Assembly (NCBI GenBank): GCA_011503125.2
Contig: WWBZ02000001.1
Location: 4,960,001 to 5,024,000, forward strand
DNA from: Botryosphaeria dothidea
Lineage: Eukaryota > Ascomycota > Dothideomycetes > Botryosphaeriales > Botryosphaeriaceae
Reading direction: 5' to 3'
Length of the DNA: 64,000 bases
The position numbers were made by a program, and so were the translations under genes. How positions within the stretch are numbered: the first letter of the stretch is position 1; each line of letters opens with the position of its first letter. The notes under the pieces are model-generated. The model saw only the letters and a program-made list of their open reading frames with translations, was not told where the DNA came from and ran no database searches. This document shows positions 1 through 13,309 of the stretch, in pieces.

Positions 1-1187
1 GGAGTTGAGCAGCGGTCCATTGAGAGACGGAACGCAAAGGTCCAGCAGCTGAGGGCGGAGGTTGAGGCCAAGAAACGTAAGCTTGAAGCCACCTCTGTCG
101 CTACTCCTTTACTGATAGTATAGTAGGTGTCAGACGTGCTCTGGCTGCTTCCGCTTCATCAGCATCAAGTGCCGCGGCCACCCCTAGTGGTGGTGCTGGC
201 GGTGATGCTCCTGGAGGCGACACTACTCTTTCGGACTGGGGCGCTCAAGTGGCCAACACGAGCCATTTGTCCAACCTCACGGTCAGTCCGGACACGCCTG
301 ATTTTGAGGGTTTGATTTTTCAGAACGCAGGAAGCGTTCTGAGCCCGGAGGGTGGAATTGGGCCATACTGTAAGTATTTATCTCATATCCGCAGCCTGAC
401 ATGAACTCAAATTTGGAAAAGATGTCCTTGGCGAATTGATTCGCGAGGATCTTGTTGAGGACCAGCCTGGTGTTTCTGTCACCATCGATGGCCAGTTCAT
501 CGACATTAACACTTGCGAGCCCATCGCCAACCTGTACTGGGACCTTTGGCAGTAAGTTCTTCCTTTCTCTCCGCTATTCGTCAACCCGCCTGACAAAGTT
601 TCGCCTCCAGTTGCAACGCTACTGGTGTCTACGCGGGTGTCGTCGGCTCTGGAAACGGCAATGAGGCGGATCTGTCCAACATCAACAGCACTTTCCTGCG
701 AGGGATTTCCAAGACCGATGAGGACGGAGTAGCCAGCTTCAAGAGCATTTTCCCGGGCCACTACTCCGGCCGGGCCACGCACATCCACGTGGTTACACAC
801 AGCGGAGCGACCGAGCTGTCCAACGGTACACTTACCGGAGGCAACGTGACGCATATTGGACAGCTGGTAAGTTTCCAGTTTCCCCTATATCCTGCAACAA
901 TTCGATTGACACGCTGTTAGTTCTTCGACCAAGACATCATTGATGAGATCAACTCGAACGTTTCGCCGTATACCGACAACACGATTGACATTGTGGACAA
1001 CGCGGATGACAGGGTTTTCATGGTTGAAACCGAGACGGAGAGCGATCCCGTGTTTGATTACGTCAAGCTGGGTGACGATGTCGAGGATGGATTGTTTGCC
1101 TGGATTGCCATGGGAGTGGATTTGAGCGCCAGCTACGATGCCAGCTACGCTGCCGTTTACGGTGCAAATGGCGGCACCGAGGCTTAA
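1..1187 (+). CDS. Secreted intradiol ring-cleavage dioxygenase, 5' truncated
   Basis: This is the 3' part of a fungal extracellular intradiol dioxygenase, an Fe(III) enzyme of the catechol/protocatechuate dioxygenase fold. The start and the signal peptide lie upstream of the window. I read five exons, 1-76, 127-369, 422-551, 611-866 and 921-1187, giving 323 visible residues with the frame kept across every junction. The first splice at 369/422 restores GPYY, which carries the first tyrosine ligand. The exon at 611-866 encodes FPGHYSGRATHIHVVTH, with the second tyrosine and the two histidine ligands. INTCEPIANLYWDLWHCNATGVY-like sequence is the usual substrate-domain core. A basic ERRNAKVQQL segment and a Ser/Ala/Gly linker precede the domain, as in secreted members. 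The first intron ends in a TAGTAG tandem acceptor at 121-126. The likely role is oxidation of aromatic compounds outside the cell, but the substrate cannot be read. Confidence 0.9.
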
Positions 1188-1528
1188 GCGGTAGAGTCCG
1201 AGAATACGGTGTGAATATGATGAGGATTGAGCTTTTTCATGTAGGTTGGGTTGTATTGCGCAGTCTTAGCTGCGACGAGGGCGTTGCTTTTTGCTCCTAG
1301 AAAATCAGCAGACAAGGACCAGCTTTAGTACCATAATCGCGTCTCCGTGATCTTGCAGACGAAGGCTCGAATTCGTTGCCTGTGAGCCAAAATGAAGGAC
1401 ATGATTTAGGTGTGGAGTGATCGGCAGCGGCGCAGGGGCCAGGCCGACAGGGCGGAGCAAATCATGGCCGCCGCGTCACAGCAACTGCACAGCTCCAGCG
1501 ACTCCTGCCCATCCCTCAAACACCAACC
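1188..1528. other. Intergenic, dioxygenase 3' end to CFIm25 start
   Basis: Terminator and promoter sequence between two same-strand genes. I see no further gene. The CFIm25 leader is rich in C/A just before its ATG. Confidence 0.7.
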
Positions 1529-2447
<919 letters not shown>

Positions 2448-5400
2448 AGAAAGGGATAGATCTATCACATTGCATTGGGTGGGCTACGGACGGCGTCCTT
2501 GTTGCATTGGCTCATCGGGGCTTGGGTTTGGGTCTGCTGCGTTCCGAGCGGGCGTTCGGTTGTTGATGGAAGGTTAGGACGGGACGAATAAATTCGAGGC
2601 GCTGATCAAAAGAGACATGAGATAGGGTCCAATGGAAGTGCGTTCACCTGGGTAACAATCGTTCCGTCAACTTCATTTTGAAGCCGCTATCTGTCGTCAT
2701 CGAGCTCCTTCGCTACAGGCTTCTTGCTATATCTGCATAGTCACGGTTTGACTAATAAGACTCGCAAAGGGCGAGATGAATTTGGATGTGATGGAGAGGT
2801 GCGTCCATTCTGGCAGGCTAATATGGCCCCAGGCCAAATGCGTACGGCCAGTCTACCTACCGGCCAGGTGGCCCATGTGAAATCGCCAAGTTTGTCAAAA
2901 GCGTGCTCTTCTGCACCCCGGATCCGGAACTCGCATTTCTAGCTAACGTAGGCAATCGTACCAAAGTCCGAGAGCTCTCGTCCGAGAACATCAATAAGGC
3001 CCCCCTTGAATAGGGCAGCGAGTTGGATGCCCCAATGCATGCGGCTGCCAAGGAAACACAAGATATGGGAAAGAACCGGTTGGAACCGCACGGAGAGGTA
3101 GAGATACTGGCAAGCAGGATCATTGGGAAGGGGATTGCCTCCTCGCTGGCGGGCAGTTGTTTCATGCACCTTGCCCGGCCTCCAGATGGCCTTTTGGCAG
3201 TGAACATTCCGAATGACGAGCCGTGTGCGGGGAGGGCATCGTGCTCGTCTTCTTGACTCGGCTACCTTCCTTTTCCAAGAAAGACGGCAATTTTTTGAAC
3301 GCAGGAGCCCCAGCCCGTGCGAGGGGGGCAGTCAAAAAACCCGCATGGAGAGCAAACATGGCAGTCCGTCGGCATTTTCTTATAGCGAAATTTAGGGTTG
3401 CCGACGATCCTCGTGCTCGGCAAATGACGGTCGTTCATTCGTGTTGGCTATGTTAAGGACCACCACCCAAGAGCCGGATCGTCGTACCCAGGTGTTGTCG
3501 TAAGCCGAAACCTGGCGAATCGATACCCGACGCATGACATCGCCCTTCCAACCTGCTTAAGTTTTGACTTTCTCCTCAGAAGGGCAGCGCGACGTCTGTG
3601 TTGGTGTTTTGCCGACGAACAGAACATTCGCGGGCTGGCACGCTCGCTGTTGGATTCCGCCTTTCCCGGCGCTTGGATCCCGTCGACTCCAGTAGCCTCC
3701 CGGCGGCGTCGAGCTTTGAAAGGCGACTGGTCGTATGCGGGACCCTTCGTTTGCGAGCGACTCTCGGCATGTGACTCCAAGTGCCGAGTCGGCCTTGTAC
3801 ATGTCCATACGCCTGTCCTTCTCGAGGATCGCGATGGCAATTTTATCCAGTAGTATCATCTTCCGCCAGATCTACCTTTTGGCTACCATTGGGCCGCCAA
3901 TACCACCTTCCGAGACACGCATTCGATGATACACCATCCCCTCCAGGGAGGTGCTCGACCCTACGTCGGCGCCTTGGCGGGAAGGACCGATAAAGTGCCT
4001 ATGACCTTTCTCGGAGTCGTGGGTCGTGTGTTTTCATCGTGTTCGGAATACACAGTTCCAAACGGCGCATCCACAACAAGGAGAAGCGCAGGGGCAGACA
4101 AGAGCCAAGCCAAGGATTTTTTAGCCCCAGGGACGGGCGCTGCAGTCCAGGGAACCCCCACCAGCGAAACAACTGCCCTTCCAGCCCCAGCCAGGCCATC
4201 CCGCCTGCCGAGACAATTTGCAACGCGAACGAGGGTCCCGACACGGTTGCAGCAAAAAAGTACGTGCCTACCGCTTGTTTTTTGCCCGAGATCCCCGGCC
4301 GTTTTGCCGTTCTCCTGAATTTTTGCCTTTTCCCATCGGGACAGAAAGTACGCAAGCAGCCTGCCTCTGGGAAACGCTTGCGGGCAGCTAGCCTCGCGAT
4401 GGTTTTAGGCCGAGGCGGCGGTATTGGCTAAAACAGCACACGTGTGGAGCAAAAAAAGAGAGTAAAGATCCACCCCCACACTCCGGACTGCGACGTAACT
4501 GCCGGCCGGATCCGGTAGTTCCCATCTCCGCCTTATTTATCTGCCGGGAGGCGGGGTGCGAGGGGTGGAACACGTACAACCTTGTCTGGATCTCCCCTAC
4601 AGCACATTTGTCGGACAGTCCGCCAATCTGGCCCCGCCAATCCGGCAATCCGTCCGCCTAGAAAGTATTGCTGGGAAAAACTATGGCCCTTCTTCGGCAC
4701 GCGGCATGAGAGTCACAGTCGGAAAAAAAAAAGGCGGCAAATCCACGGCGGAGATCAGCAAGGTTGGCTGCGCGCGGGCTCGGATAAGCAATGCAGACGG
4801 AACGTGGTCGGGCAATAAAGTCAAAAAATGCTACCTGCCCCTTGGTAGCGGATTTCCGATAGCACACTTCTTTTCACCCATGGTATTATTTCGAAGCCCA
4901 AGCAAAAGCTTGCAGGGCCGACACTCATCCCCCTGCGTCGTGCTCGTGTGGAAGTATGTTTCTGTGCCCCTTTTGCTTTCCTCGCCCTTTCTTTCCTTTT
5001 TTTTTCCGTTATTCTCTCGGTAACCTTCGTTTCGCCTAGCCGCTACTGGACACCGGGCACATCGTGACTTTTTGGACATTACTGGGGAGAAGGTTTGGTG
5101 CGGTCCTTCAGTTCATTCCATCCATTGCTGGTGCCGGGATAACAAGCGCGCTCACAGGGCCAGCAAAAATGAGGAGCCACAGATAAGCGGTGACTTACTC
5201 TGTCGCTTTCGCCAGTCTTCCATCTATCCAGTGGGGAACGCATCTGGAGATTGAGACGGAAATAATTGAGAAATGTGACTGGTGCAGGTGCAGATGAAAG
5301 CAGGAGAGAAAAAGAAACACCGACGTTTGAAGCAGCTTGACCAGGCGTACGAAGTTACCACAAACGAGGCTCTCCCCATCTGCCATTGGCTCGGGTCCAG

Positions 5401-7472
5401 CTCCGACCGCGGCATTGCATGTGCCGGTGCACTGCCGCGCCCTGCTGCAACGGCTCTGGCAACGACCACTCACAGATCGTCGTCTTACTCGCCTGTGCTT
5501 TTGTCTGATGATTATGTGCTCGGTCACTTAAGGTCGAGCCCCATGCCCTGTTCTTGCTGCACTGGACTCCTATACGGCACGCGGAGCTGCCATGGGTGAC
5601 TTGATAGAGCTCGTGCTCGAATCGGCCGTGCAACCCTCCTGACAAACGATATCCCTCGGCCACGGCATCAAGAGCAACGTGGGCGTCCCTTTTCGATCCG
5701 AAGAACGACAAGACTCGCCGCGCAAATCGTTTGCAAAAGCGCGCCAAAAGGCGCAAAGTTGCACCATTCGGCACCATTCCTGACGCACCCGTCCGAGTGA
5801 GCAAGCATAGGCTTCCGACAGTTCCTCTCGTGAGTGCGAGGCGAGGTGTGTGTGGGGCAAAGCAACGCCTATACACAGCCGTCGATCAATCAGACCACTT
5901 TTCGAACCACTATTACCGCTATTGTCCAAGGCTCAGCCAACTTGCCCGTACGTTGTCGGCACCGAGGATCCGAGCAGACCGTGTGAATGGACGCTTCGGC
6001 TGTGTGCGCACGCCTCGATAAAGTTGGCCGTCTGTTTCGGCAGCCTGAGTCGGATCCCTCTGCGTTCCAACGACTTCACTGCCTTGCTTAGCAGGAGGGC
6101 TTCGTCGGATGAACGAGATTGCCCTGGATGACTCGACCGCGCGGGCAAGCCCTACAACGTGCGGAAAACGAAAATCGCAGCTCTCGAGACGAGGACGATC
6201 CACAAGCTATAGCAGGGGGAATAGGTCGCACAAAGTAGGCAACGCTTGCGATGCCCTGGTCGATGCGGCGTTCGTTCGGCCGCGTCCGGGTTTTGGGGAT
6301 CGTGCTAGGCCGGGCAGGCAGCAGAGGGAAACAGTTTCGTGATAAGAAGCGCCTGTTTCAATGGTCTCTTCACAAATCTTGTCTGAAAGCCGCCGGGTGA
6401 GATAGGGGACAACGCGGTGCAACCATCCTCCATCGGGGGATGAGGTTACTGTGTATCCGACTTCATTTGAAGATTTGAAAATTCCAGATGCGATGTCTGA
6501 CGTTGTCAAATAGCGGAAGTGGCTCGACAAATTCCTCCCTGGAGAGGTCTTGTGGAGATGCTGCACTAGGCAGGTACCGGAATTCATGTACAAACGGGCG
6601 GTCCCGTTGCTGTCAAACCAAAAACTAAGTATTATTGTGGCTTCGGCTTTGCGCCGACTGATAGCCGTGTCATTCGTTTAGAAAAAGAAAAAGAGCAAGG
6701 AAACCATAAACTTCTCCGTCTTCACCGACGCATCTTCTCAAAGCCAATGTACGCCACTGCCTCTTTAAGGAAAAGCCAAGCGCAGTTCCGCAAACTCGGA
6801 GATAGGACATAATCTGGTTACTGCATCTGAGTCAACTGGAAAGTTTCCGGCGGGCCAGATCCGGCCGCGAGCTTGAGGAGATCTCTGGGGCGGGCGTTGT
6901 TGCTTCAATGAGCCGGCATTGAACCTAAAATAACGTGCTTCTAGAAGCTTTCGGCCGGATTTTTGTCCCCAGAGCATCAAGTCCACGAGAGCTGATTGAA
7001 TGCGAGTATATCGGGCGCAGGTTGATAGAGCATGTTTCCTCACCTTGCAATGCACATATCTGAAGTCAACGAGATAGCCTTGGAACTTAAATTGATCGTT
7101 TGCACTACCATGTGATTCACTCATCCAGGCTTCGAAGAAATCGATCAAGGCCGCGTACTCCCCTTGACGTTCAGTCCAGTACATTAATTTACAGAGCAAA
7201 AGAATGAGCACTAATATGTCTCGGCTTTACAACGCCGGAGAGACAATTACACGAGACAATAGGAAACAACAAAGGACCGTATCCAGCGAGCCAAGGAAAA
7301 GTAACATGAGGAATCGTGTCCGGAGAGCCCATCCTAAAAAACCCCTACACCTTACCATACCCACACTGTACCCATGTATATATCTTTTGATCCGTATGTT
7401 CAGCCAAACACATTGAACAGTGGCGAACGATGCGACGCAGCCAGTACGCGCTTTTGTTTTTTACTTGAAAAA
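2448..7472. other. Gene-poor 5 kb interval
   Basis: I find no open frame here with splice signals, codon bias or family resemblance. The 3.4-6 kb part is GC-rich with short homopolymer runs. Minus-strand frames at 6207-6593 and 6765-7211 look weakly protein-like but lack a start, partner exons or a known domain. The interval holds the 3' ends of CFIm25 and of the regulator on the other strand, so it need not contain a promoter. I see no terminal repeats or transposase. Confidence 0.6.
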
Positions 7473-10362
7473 TTAGGAAATCACCATGGACATTCCCATA
7501 TCCCTTCTCTTCATAGGGTCGTTGCGCAGAAGAGCTGAAAAGAAAATATGATCTTCCACACCGTAGACGACATCATCTCTGTTGGTGAAATTCGACTCGA
7601 GCGGTCTCTCTAAGCGCCAAACTTCATGTCCCTCGAACTTCTTCAGCCGAGAACCTTCTCCCATAGCTGTCTGAGCCAACAGGCGAAGTCTCGATTCAAC
7701 AGCTTTCTGCTGAGCACGTGCGCTTGACCAGAATGAAGCAATCTCATCTACGCATTGCAGTCCGTGATTGATGGCTTCAATCGTGGCTGCTAGGTCGGAA
7801 GCTAATCCGCCCGCAGAGAGAATGTCGGTAGCAATGAGGACGGCATATCCTGGGAAAGGAGTGGCAAATGCGAAAGAGTGGTTCGGTCCGAGGCGTTGAG
7901 ATCGTGCTGCTTTGGTAACAGGTGCTATGATGTTACATAGAAGATTTCGGGCCGAGGCATTTGCGCGGATTCCATTGCGAGCAAGGATGTCAGATGGCAA
8001 TGAAGAGTGTCGAGCATAGCGATTGAGACGCATGATTGTGGCCTGGTGGAGGGCGTGCATACCGACGAAGGTGCCGGCATATCCCGCGTTAACCGCTGAG
8101 TAGAAGTTCTCCTCGGTGTATTGAAGCTCCGATGGTAGACACGAGAGCCATTCATCAAGTCTCTCGTTGGTGTTGTCGTAGAAAGCGATATACTCGTTCA
8201 GGCGCATACTTGTAGGCTTGCGGGCGGCCCGAGTGGTGAAGGTCCACACGTCACCCCACACAGCTGAAACAAGCGAGTGGTAGCCCATGGGGCTGATGTT
8301 GCGCAGTAGTGAACGGTCCTCGATGTGGCCAGCATCAAAGATTGGCGTCTCAAGCGGATGGCCGGCATCATACGCGGCCTTGGCACAAGGCAGCCTGACA
8401 CAGACATCGTCAATGCCGATTGTGAAGAGCGTACCGCCAGAGAAACCGTTATAACGCTACGACCTCGTTAGTATAAACACTGACGGCAGATATGGGAATT
8501 CATACATCCATAAGGAATCCTGCCCAGAAAGTACGCAATCGGCATTCTTCTCCCATCCTCCGGTCGAATCCAAAAAGCCCCTCAGCATCGTCACATGTGA
8601 CACCTTCCTCCAGGTTGAGCTTCAGAGCGCTGAGAGCCCTCAAAAAGGCACCGCACCAGTCCCATGCCTCTTCATGTCGACCTCGGGCGAAATGTGCCAA
8701 ACCAACATAAAGCCTGCTGAGACACATGTGGAGGGTGAACTTGCCGATACGTCGTTGCAGGCCAGTGTTGCAGATTTCCAGTAATTGCTTCTCGGTACGG
8801 CGCCATTCCGGATCAGTGGAGAAGACATTGCCCATCACTAATAATGAGTAGATGACAAGTTTCTCATCCTGGGTCTTCGGCTGCCTGTTCGTAACCCATT
8901 TCATGAAGGGTTCGCGCGGGAAGACCGCATAGGTGGACGAGTTGACGTAAGTGAAGAAAAGGTCCAAAAGATGCTTTGTCAGGTGGGGGTCCTCCTCGAA
9001 AGGGTCCAGTTCCAACGAAGTGCGCGCAATGGCATGCATTGCTGATCCTTCGATACCGTTTGTTGGAACACGTGGATGAAGAATTGAACTGAGAGTGTCT
9101 CTCTCGTCCGATGAGCTGCGATACCGACGTTTGCGGGACGCATCCGGTTCTCCCGGCTTTCCGATCTCACTGTAGATGTGCTGTGGCTTCGAAAAGCTCT
9201 GAGATGGGGGCGAGATGGTACGTTGATGTGGCTGCGAAGGCGATGTACGAGCACTGAATGAGTCCTCTGAATGCTGTTTGACAGAGGTGACCAACGTTTC
9301 GGACAAGTCGACCTTCATGCCATCGGTGTTTGAGGTCTGACCGCTGAGGCCACTGTAACTTTGTCAGTTGCTGAGCTAGCTTCAACTGGAACTCGGAAGC
9401 GACTCCAGGCGACCCGTCACCGCTCGTGACATTCGCAACCACAAAGACGTCGGTCCACTCAAAGCTTGTAGGCGAAATGACTAAGGGCACAAGCTCCCCC
9501 AAGAAAACCATAAATAGCGTACTCACCCTCTGCAATTCCGACGGGCGCGAGCACATTGGGCGCACTTCGGCACACCTGGTTCACACTTAATCTTCTTCTC
9601 CCGGCAAGTCAAGCAAGCCTGTGCGAGGCGCTTGCGAGGTTTGCCCGCTTTGGTAACTCCCCACGACGGATTGACGGGCTCTCCATCAATGATAGTCCGG
9701 CAGTAAGAGCCGTCTTCATAGACGAAGCACAAGCCCTCTCCTGGAACCTCTTGCTGGCCGACACATCTTGCGGTACGAACGGGACCTCTGGTGGGATCTC
9801 CGACGCGGCGTTTGACTCTTAATGCCGACGACTCCGCACCCTCTTCGCGTGGTGACGGATGCTCCGAGCCCGCGCCCGAGGAGATGGATTCATGTCTGAC
9901 GGACTGGTAGGTGGGCTCACTTGCGGGTGCATGAACGTGGCCACCTGCAAGGCTCGGGGCAGAGGTGTACGCTGGGTACGGCGACGGTCCAGACGAGACT
10001 GGCTGGGATGCACTGGCGGGAACGTAGTTCTCTTCACGGGGGGCGTAGGCGTGGCCATTGACGGACCGGTCCGTGGGGAGGCCTTGGTCGAATCCGCTGA
10101 GGCTGGGCAAGCGGGTAACAGGAGCGGGCGATGCACTAGGGACTACAGGATTCAGAATCGTTGGGTGAATGAGGGTGCGCAAGCTGGGCAGCTGCACACT
10201 GTCGCTTTGAGAGGCCGGAACGGAGGGCCGATGGGGAGGAGAGGCGGTGGTGTAGTAACGATCGGACTGGGCATAGGACGCATACGACTCCGGCGAGCGA
10301 GAGGGAGCAGAAAGGCCAGGCAGGACATGCGGGGCGCGGGCCGGCTCCACAGAAGGGTCCAT
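7473..10362 (-). CDS. Zn2Cys6 transcription factor with fungal_trans domain
   Basis: This is a nuclear DNA-binding regulator of 888 residues. Exons on the minus strand are 10362-9527, 9352-8506 and 8456-7473. The Zn2Cys6 cluster has Cys 250, 253, 260, 267, 270 and 277 (spacing 2-6-6-2-6). It is preceded by a basic GVTKAGKPRKRLAQ segment and by about 240 residues of Ser/Pro/Tyr-rich low-complexity sequence. The first intron (174 nt) falls directly after the sixth cysteine. The second (49 nt, branch TACTAAC) splits FLMD|RYNGFSGG, inside the fungal-specific transcription factor domain (PF04082), which runs roughly from residue 350 to 700. The order of a conserved segment before the cluster reminds me of EBR1-type hyphal growth regulators of Fusarium, but this is memory and unchecked. 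It diverges from the WW-domain gene across about 1.2 kb. Targets cannot be read from the sequence. Confidence 0.9.
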
Positions 10363-11579
10363 GGCGGGCAGAGGAGATGGAGAAGCGTTGTAGGATGACG
10401 ATAGAGGACCTTGGACGGGAGGCCGGCGAAGGGTAGGCAGGAGGGCCCGAGCTAGTTATATTCCGAGCGACTACCGTGCAGGCCAAGCTCTGGCCATCGG
10501 AGGTGTAGAGCTAGCCAGCTCGCCCGGTACCACGGAATGCCTAAGTCGAGCGCGGGCTCGGCTGAGCAGGAGCCAAGGCCGGGAGGGGGCAGCGCGGGCG
10601 CGGGCAAGGGCAGGGCAGCAGGGCAGAGAGGACAGGCAGGCAGGCGGTGGTGGGCGCGGGCGCGATGGGCTGTCGGGCGTGCGAGGGCTGGGCTGGTGAG
10701 GAAGAAGATGATTCGGAAGTACCGAAGGCGCAGCTGATGGATGCCCCGGCAGCCAGAGCTCAGCACGGTCGGCCCGTTTGACGGCAGCGACAGGGAGCGT
10801 GCGTGCGTGCCCAAGGGACGTGGGACGGCGAGCTGGCAGATAACAAAGGAGCAGCGGGCTCGAGCGCGTGGCCGCGGGCGCAGGCGGAGCACACGGCAGC
10901 TGGCACTGGCCTACCTTGGCTGCGGGCACCCAGACGGGGCGCGCGATGACGGTGATTTGGGAGGATTGCTGTGGGCTACTACATAGGCACGCTGAGCAGG
11001 GGCTGGTTAGCTGTCGATCTCGCTGTCCCGCACCGTGTGTCTCCCCCAGGCCTGCCTAGCCTCGCACGGGCAAGCGTACGGCCCAGATTAAGGCGCTTCT
11101 CCTGGTTGCTGCAGGCAGTTTCAGACATCTGCCGACAGACGCGGGTCTTGGAGGCCGATGAGCCGGCCCCCAGGGCTGCTTGCTTGCTTGCTTGCGTGCG
11201 TGCGAGCGAGCCCTGCCCGTCGCAGTAGCAGCAGCAGCACGGGCGAGCCGGCGGCGGCGACGGGCCTCCAGAGCGCGCGGCGTGGGCAGCAGCGCCGGCA
11301 CAGCGACACAAGGCGGCATGCCGAGGGGCCGTCGTCGGCATGTCGTGCGCTGCCCTGCTTGTGTGGGCGAGCATAGGCCTGGCGGCCTGGGGCCTGGGGC
11401 GCTCCTTCGGTAGTTGGGGAACGCCACGAGTTAGCTACGCTCGGGCCTCTTGCACGTGACGAGCAGCACGTCCACATTCATGTCGTATGAGGCTTTGCAC
11501 GCTGCACCGCTCCACTGCCATCGTGGCCCTGACCGCGCCGCCCATCCTAGCCTATCTGCCATTGCTATCCAGAAACGCC
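10363..11579. promoter_or_regulatory. Divergent promoter of the regulator and the WW-protein gene
   Basis: This 1.2 kb GC-rich region lies between two divergent starts and probably holds the long leader of the regulator. It contains short tandem repeats, including a GCTT/GCGT/GAGC run at 11178-11210 and CAG repeats near 11226. Open frames on both strands here are low-complexity Arg/Ala/Pro products of GC-rich DNA. I recognise no specific factor site. Confidence 0.5.
11178..11210. repeat. Imperfect 4-bp microsatellite
   Basis: GCTT units repeat four times and then grade into GCGT and GAGC units. It lies in the divergent promoter and shows a slipped-strand origin. Confidence 0.75.
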
Positions 11580-12569
11580 ATGTCCGACGACTCGCCCACC
11601 AGCGACGCGCCCGCCCAGGCGCCCGAGCCCCTCGAAGACAAGCCTGAGTCCGCGCCCGCCAAATCCCCCGAGCACAGGAGCCCCCAGGAAACAGCTGAGG
11701 TTTCGGCTACCGGCAATGCCCCTCCCAGTGAGGAAGCCATGCCTGCCGATACCGAGCCTGCTGAGGCAGACAAGAAGCCGGATGTGAAGAGTCCGGCAGC
11801 AGACGACGACTCCGCCGAACCCACCACCACCGCGAAGAAGCGCAAACGCAGCCCGGAGCTTGCATCGTCCGAGACTGCTCAGCCTGCTGATCTTGATGCG
11901 ACCAACGACGCTCCACCGTTGCCCTCTGACGAGGTCCCGCCGCCGCTCCCTGACGAAGAGCCACCTGCCCAGGCGGACGACGGCTGGGAGGCGCTGTGGG
12001 ATCACAATGTTGGTGCCTATTACTTCTATAACCGGCACACGGGCCTGACGCAGTGGGACAATCCTCGGGTGCCCGAAGCTGCTTCCTCCTCCGCTGTCCC
12101 TGCGGCCCCTGGCACTACCGGGTATGGAGACAGTAGTCTAGGATCTCCGCCTCGCAAGCGTGTTGGCGGCTACAACCCAGCTATTCACGGTGACTTCGAC
12201 CCCAATGCCGACTACGCGCAAGACTATGTCGAGGGCGACGAAGAGGCCTCGGTCGATCCCAATGCCGCGGCTGCCATGCATGCTGCTGCAGTCGCTGGGG
12301 ATCCCTACGCGCAAACTGCCACCTTCAACCGCTTCACCGGACGCTTCCAGTCCGACAATCTCGCTCCTGAGCTGCACAACGACGAAAACAAAAGCAAGCG
12401 CCAGCTCAATGCTTTCTTCGACGTTGACGCCGCCGCCAACAGCCATGATGGGCGGAGCCTGAAGGCAGAGCGCCAAAACAAGAAGCTATCCAAGAAGGAG
12501 CTCCAAGCTTTCAAGGCAAAGGCTGCAAAGAAGAAGGAAGAAAAGAGGCGCGCATGGCTCAGAGACTAG
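11580..12569 (+). CDS. WW-domain nuclear protein, probably splicing-associated
   Basis: This is a single-exon gene of 329 residues from the ATG at 11580, where CGCCATGTCC is a good start context and gives an acidic Ser/Pro-rich N terminus. The frame is open upstream to 11487, but that extension is not protein-like. One WW domain lies at about residues 134-163, with tryptophans W136 and W159 (GWEALWDHN, YYFYNRHTG, TQWDNP). It follows a KKRKR nuclear signal near residue 87 and a proline-rich PPPLP stretch. The C-terminal third has FNRFTGRFQ, an AFFDVDAAANSHDGRSLKAE segment and a lysine-rich coiled tail ending in EEKRRAWLRD. I recall this arrangement from conserved fungal WW proteins. WW domains bind proline-rich partners, often in pre-mRNA splicing, and that role is inferred here. 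I cannot assign a named orthologue. Confidence 0.85.
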   Translation: MSDDSPTSDAPAQAPEPLEDKPESAPAKSPEHRSPQETAEVSATGNAPPSEEAMPADTEPAEADKKPDVKSPAADDDSAEPTTTAKKRKRSPELASSETAQPADLDATNDAPPLPSDEVPPPLPDEEPPAQADDGWEALWDHNVGAYYFYNRHTGLTQWDNPRVPEAASSSAVPAAPGTTGYGDSSLGSPPRKRVGGYNPAIHGDFDPNADYAQDYVEGDEEASVDPNAAAAMHAAAVAGDPYAQTATFNRFTGRFQSDNLAPELHNDENKSKRQLNAFFDVDAAANSHDGRSLKAERQNKKLSKKELQAFKAKAAKKKEEKRRAWLRD

Positions 12570-13309
12570 CTACTAATCACCCGAGTGAGTGCCTCACGGT
12601 TTCTTGCACTCCCCTATTAACCAGAGCCGTCATCCGGCAGGCTTCCATAGCGCCCAAGCATCCTGCCACTCCATGTTTTCATTTCACTTCTCTCAAGCAC
12701 ACATTTCACGGACATCATCGGCGTTCGGATAGTCTTGTTCGATCAATGACTGCAACGTGCACACGACGGCGTGGTGGGTTCATTCATCCCTTTTTTTTTT
12801 TTACGTTTTTCTGTTTAGATACCACCGTTTCTCTCCTATGTGGAGAGCATTGACCTTCTTAGCAAATAGTGGCACCGTATCACAGCCGTTACTAATGAAG
12901 CACAGCACGAACCACAGAATGATTTCATTTGGACTCGGCTCCCGGAGTGAGTTTCGCGGAGAGCTTAAAAAGTTTGAAGGACCGTTTCGGTCAATCTTGC
13001 ATGATAGATAATCGCGCAATTGCAAAGACTTGCGGCATTTTCCCAACAAGACATGGCTTCTGTGTCTTCAATAACGTGCCTGTGGCACCTTTGGTGATGC
13101 GTCCGGTGGCCATTTAACTTCGCACGCTTGGGCTAAGTTAGCCAGGGGCGCAGTGGCCGGAGCGCCGACACCGGTAAGCCATACAGACGCGCGGTAAGGA
13201 ACCGTGCTCCTAGACGCGGATCTGATCCGCAGTCTACATCACGGCTCCTTGTTCGGTGAATTGATGGCGCAGGTAAACTGTTCGGCCAGACCCACTTCCT
13301 TCACGTCAC
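12570..13309. other. Convergent intergenic region
   Basis: This 740 bp region separates the 3' ends of the WW and YAR1-like genes. It has a run of 12 T at 12791-12802 and an unremarkable AT-richer middle. The GC-rich hairpin-like stretch at 13140-13230 did not fold into a tRNA cloverleaf when I checked for A and B boxes. Confidence 0.55.

Noticed and set aside
6207..7211. Two minus-strand frames that look weakly protein-like
   Set aside because: No consistent start, splice sites or domain, and the first has an Arg/Ala-rich end typical of chance frames. A relic cannot be excluded.
10537..11413. Several Arg/Gly/Ala-rich frames in the divergent promoter
   Set aside because: Low-complexity products of GC-rich repeats, present on both strands.
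13140..13230. Possible tRNA in a GC-rich segment
   Set aside because: No A and B boxes with paired arms could be fitted.
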